DNA of 64,000 nucleotides, from assembly GCA_964640525.1 (NCBI GenBank), contig CAZXGS010000001.1, positions 62,001 through 126,000 on the forward strand, written 5' to 3'. The position numbers and the translations under genes were made by a program. This DNA comes from SZAS-103 sp964640525. Lineage in GTDB: Bacteria; Pseudomonadota; Gammaproteobacteria; Xanthomonadales; Xanthomonadaceae. Positions within the stretch are counted from its first letter, which is position 1, and every line of letters begins with the position of its first letter. The notes beneath the pieces are model-generated. The model was not told the DNA's origin. It saw nothing but the letters and a program-made list of their open reading frames with translations, and searched no databases. This document shows positions 63,909 to 64,000 of this stretch, piece by piece.

Positions 63909-64000
63909 GACGACCTCCTCAGGACGAGCAACGGGCGTGCGCCGTGACTGCGCCGGACGGCGGCGAGCGCCGCGCGCAGGAGCGATGGATCGGTCATCCT
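63905..64000 (-). CDS. Partial ORF at the window edge, unknown
   Basis: The reading frame ends at 63905 with TGA overlapping the GTG of the next gene. It reads MTDPSLLRAALAAVRRSHG from ATG 63997, giving 30 residues if that is the start, but the frame is open to the window edge, so it may be the end of a longer gene. The coupling to the operon supports it being real. No family can be named. Confidence 0.4.
   Translation of the reverse strand, partial: RMTDPSLLRAALAAVRRSHGARPLLVLRRSS

Larger units (their letters stand above)
58246..64000 (-). mobile_element. Tn7-like transposon, one end and core genes (continues beyond the window)
   Basis: The region contains tniQ, tnsC, tnsB and a tnsA-like gene on the minus strand, all coupled, with repeats typical of a transposon end beyond tniQ. 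In canonical Tn7 the cargo lies beyond the tniQ/tnsD-E end; here an end lies right beside tniQ and the unit continues upstream of tnsA past the window, so cargo must lie on that side. TnsC (328 residues) is far smaller than Tn7 TnsC (555), closer to minimal Tn7-like elements. No CRISPR or cas gene is visible here. Confidence 0.8.

Noticed and set aside
58246..64000. A CRISPR-associated transposon (CAST)
   Set aside because: The gene set would fit, but no array or cas gene is visible in the window, and TniQ is long and TnsD-like with a basic tail. It remains open only beyond the window.

Overview
The window is about 64 kb of GC-rich (roughly 65-70 %) bacterial chromosome. Gene content and order point to a gammaproteobacterium of the Lysobacteraceae (Xanthomonadaceae), close to Lysobacter or Thermomonas: ftsH-folP, miaA, hfq-hflX-hflK-hflC-DUF2065, a fab-pab-mltG-tmk-holB-pilZ run, ndk-rlmN-pilF-yfgM-bamB-der, and scpA-scpB-rluB. 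Short dispersed repeats typical of the group lie between many genes. I found no tRNA, rRNA or CRISPR array.

Layout. 1-5984: the 3' end of ftsH, repeats, folP, a secreted protein of unknown function, cyclopropane fatty acid synthase and miaA. 6003-9392: a methyltransferase and a tandem pair of related proteins with a receiver-like N-terminus. 9530-12346: a metal-responsive MerR regulator coupled to a copper-type P1B ATPase, with a MerR-like operator. 12489-16403: hfq to hflC and DUF2065; Hfq carries a 7-residue insertion. 16485-28191: fatty acid synthesis (fabD, fabG, acpP, fabF), interrupted between fabG and acpP by a hydrolase and an M19 dipeptidase-like gene, then pabB-pabC, mltG, tmk, holB and pilZ. 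28376-33362: a small membrane protein, then fatty acid beta-oxidation (thiolase, FadN-like enzyme) with a TetR regulator that has a PsrA-like box. 33629-39595: ndk, rlmN, pilF, yfgM, bamB, der. 39758-42726: molybdenum cofactor genes mobA, moeA and a rhodanese-fused moeB. 42781-46977: a zinc ribbon protein, DUF1244, folD, then a transaminase and an omega-amidase that probably work as a pair, separated by a 44-bp tandem repeat array. 47167-52117: rluB, scpB, scpA, a YrdC-fold protein, YciI and BolA. 52195-57970: membrane and periplasmic proteins of unknown function, 6-phosphogluconolactonase, an EamA half-transporter, a VIT-type metal transporter, a universal stress protein, a short-chain dehydrogenase and a small secreted protein.

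58246-64000 is the start of a Tn7-like transposon on the minus strand: a small partial ORF, a 77-residue ORF, then TnsA-like, TnsB (DDE), TnsC (AAA+) and TniQ/TnsD, all tightly coupled. Regularly spaced direct repeats follow tniQ and mark one transposon end. The element runs off the window, so its cargo and other end are not visible. It is the most interesting region: the TnsA-like protein seems to lack two catalytic residues, the TnsC Walker B motif is altered, and two unknown small genes precede tnsA in the same transcription unit.

Functional groups: membrane protein quality control (FtsH, HflK, HflC), RNA-level control (Hfq, MiaA, RlmN, RluB), folate (FolP, PabB, PabC, FolD), lipids (Fab, Cfa, FadN/FadA), type IV pili (PilZ, PilF), outer membrane assembly (YfgM, BamB), and chromosome segregation (ScpA, ScpB).
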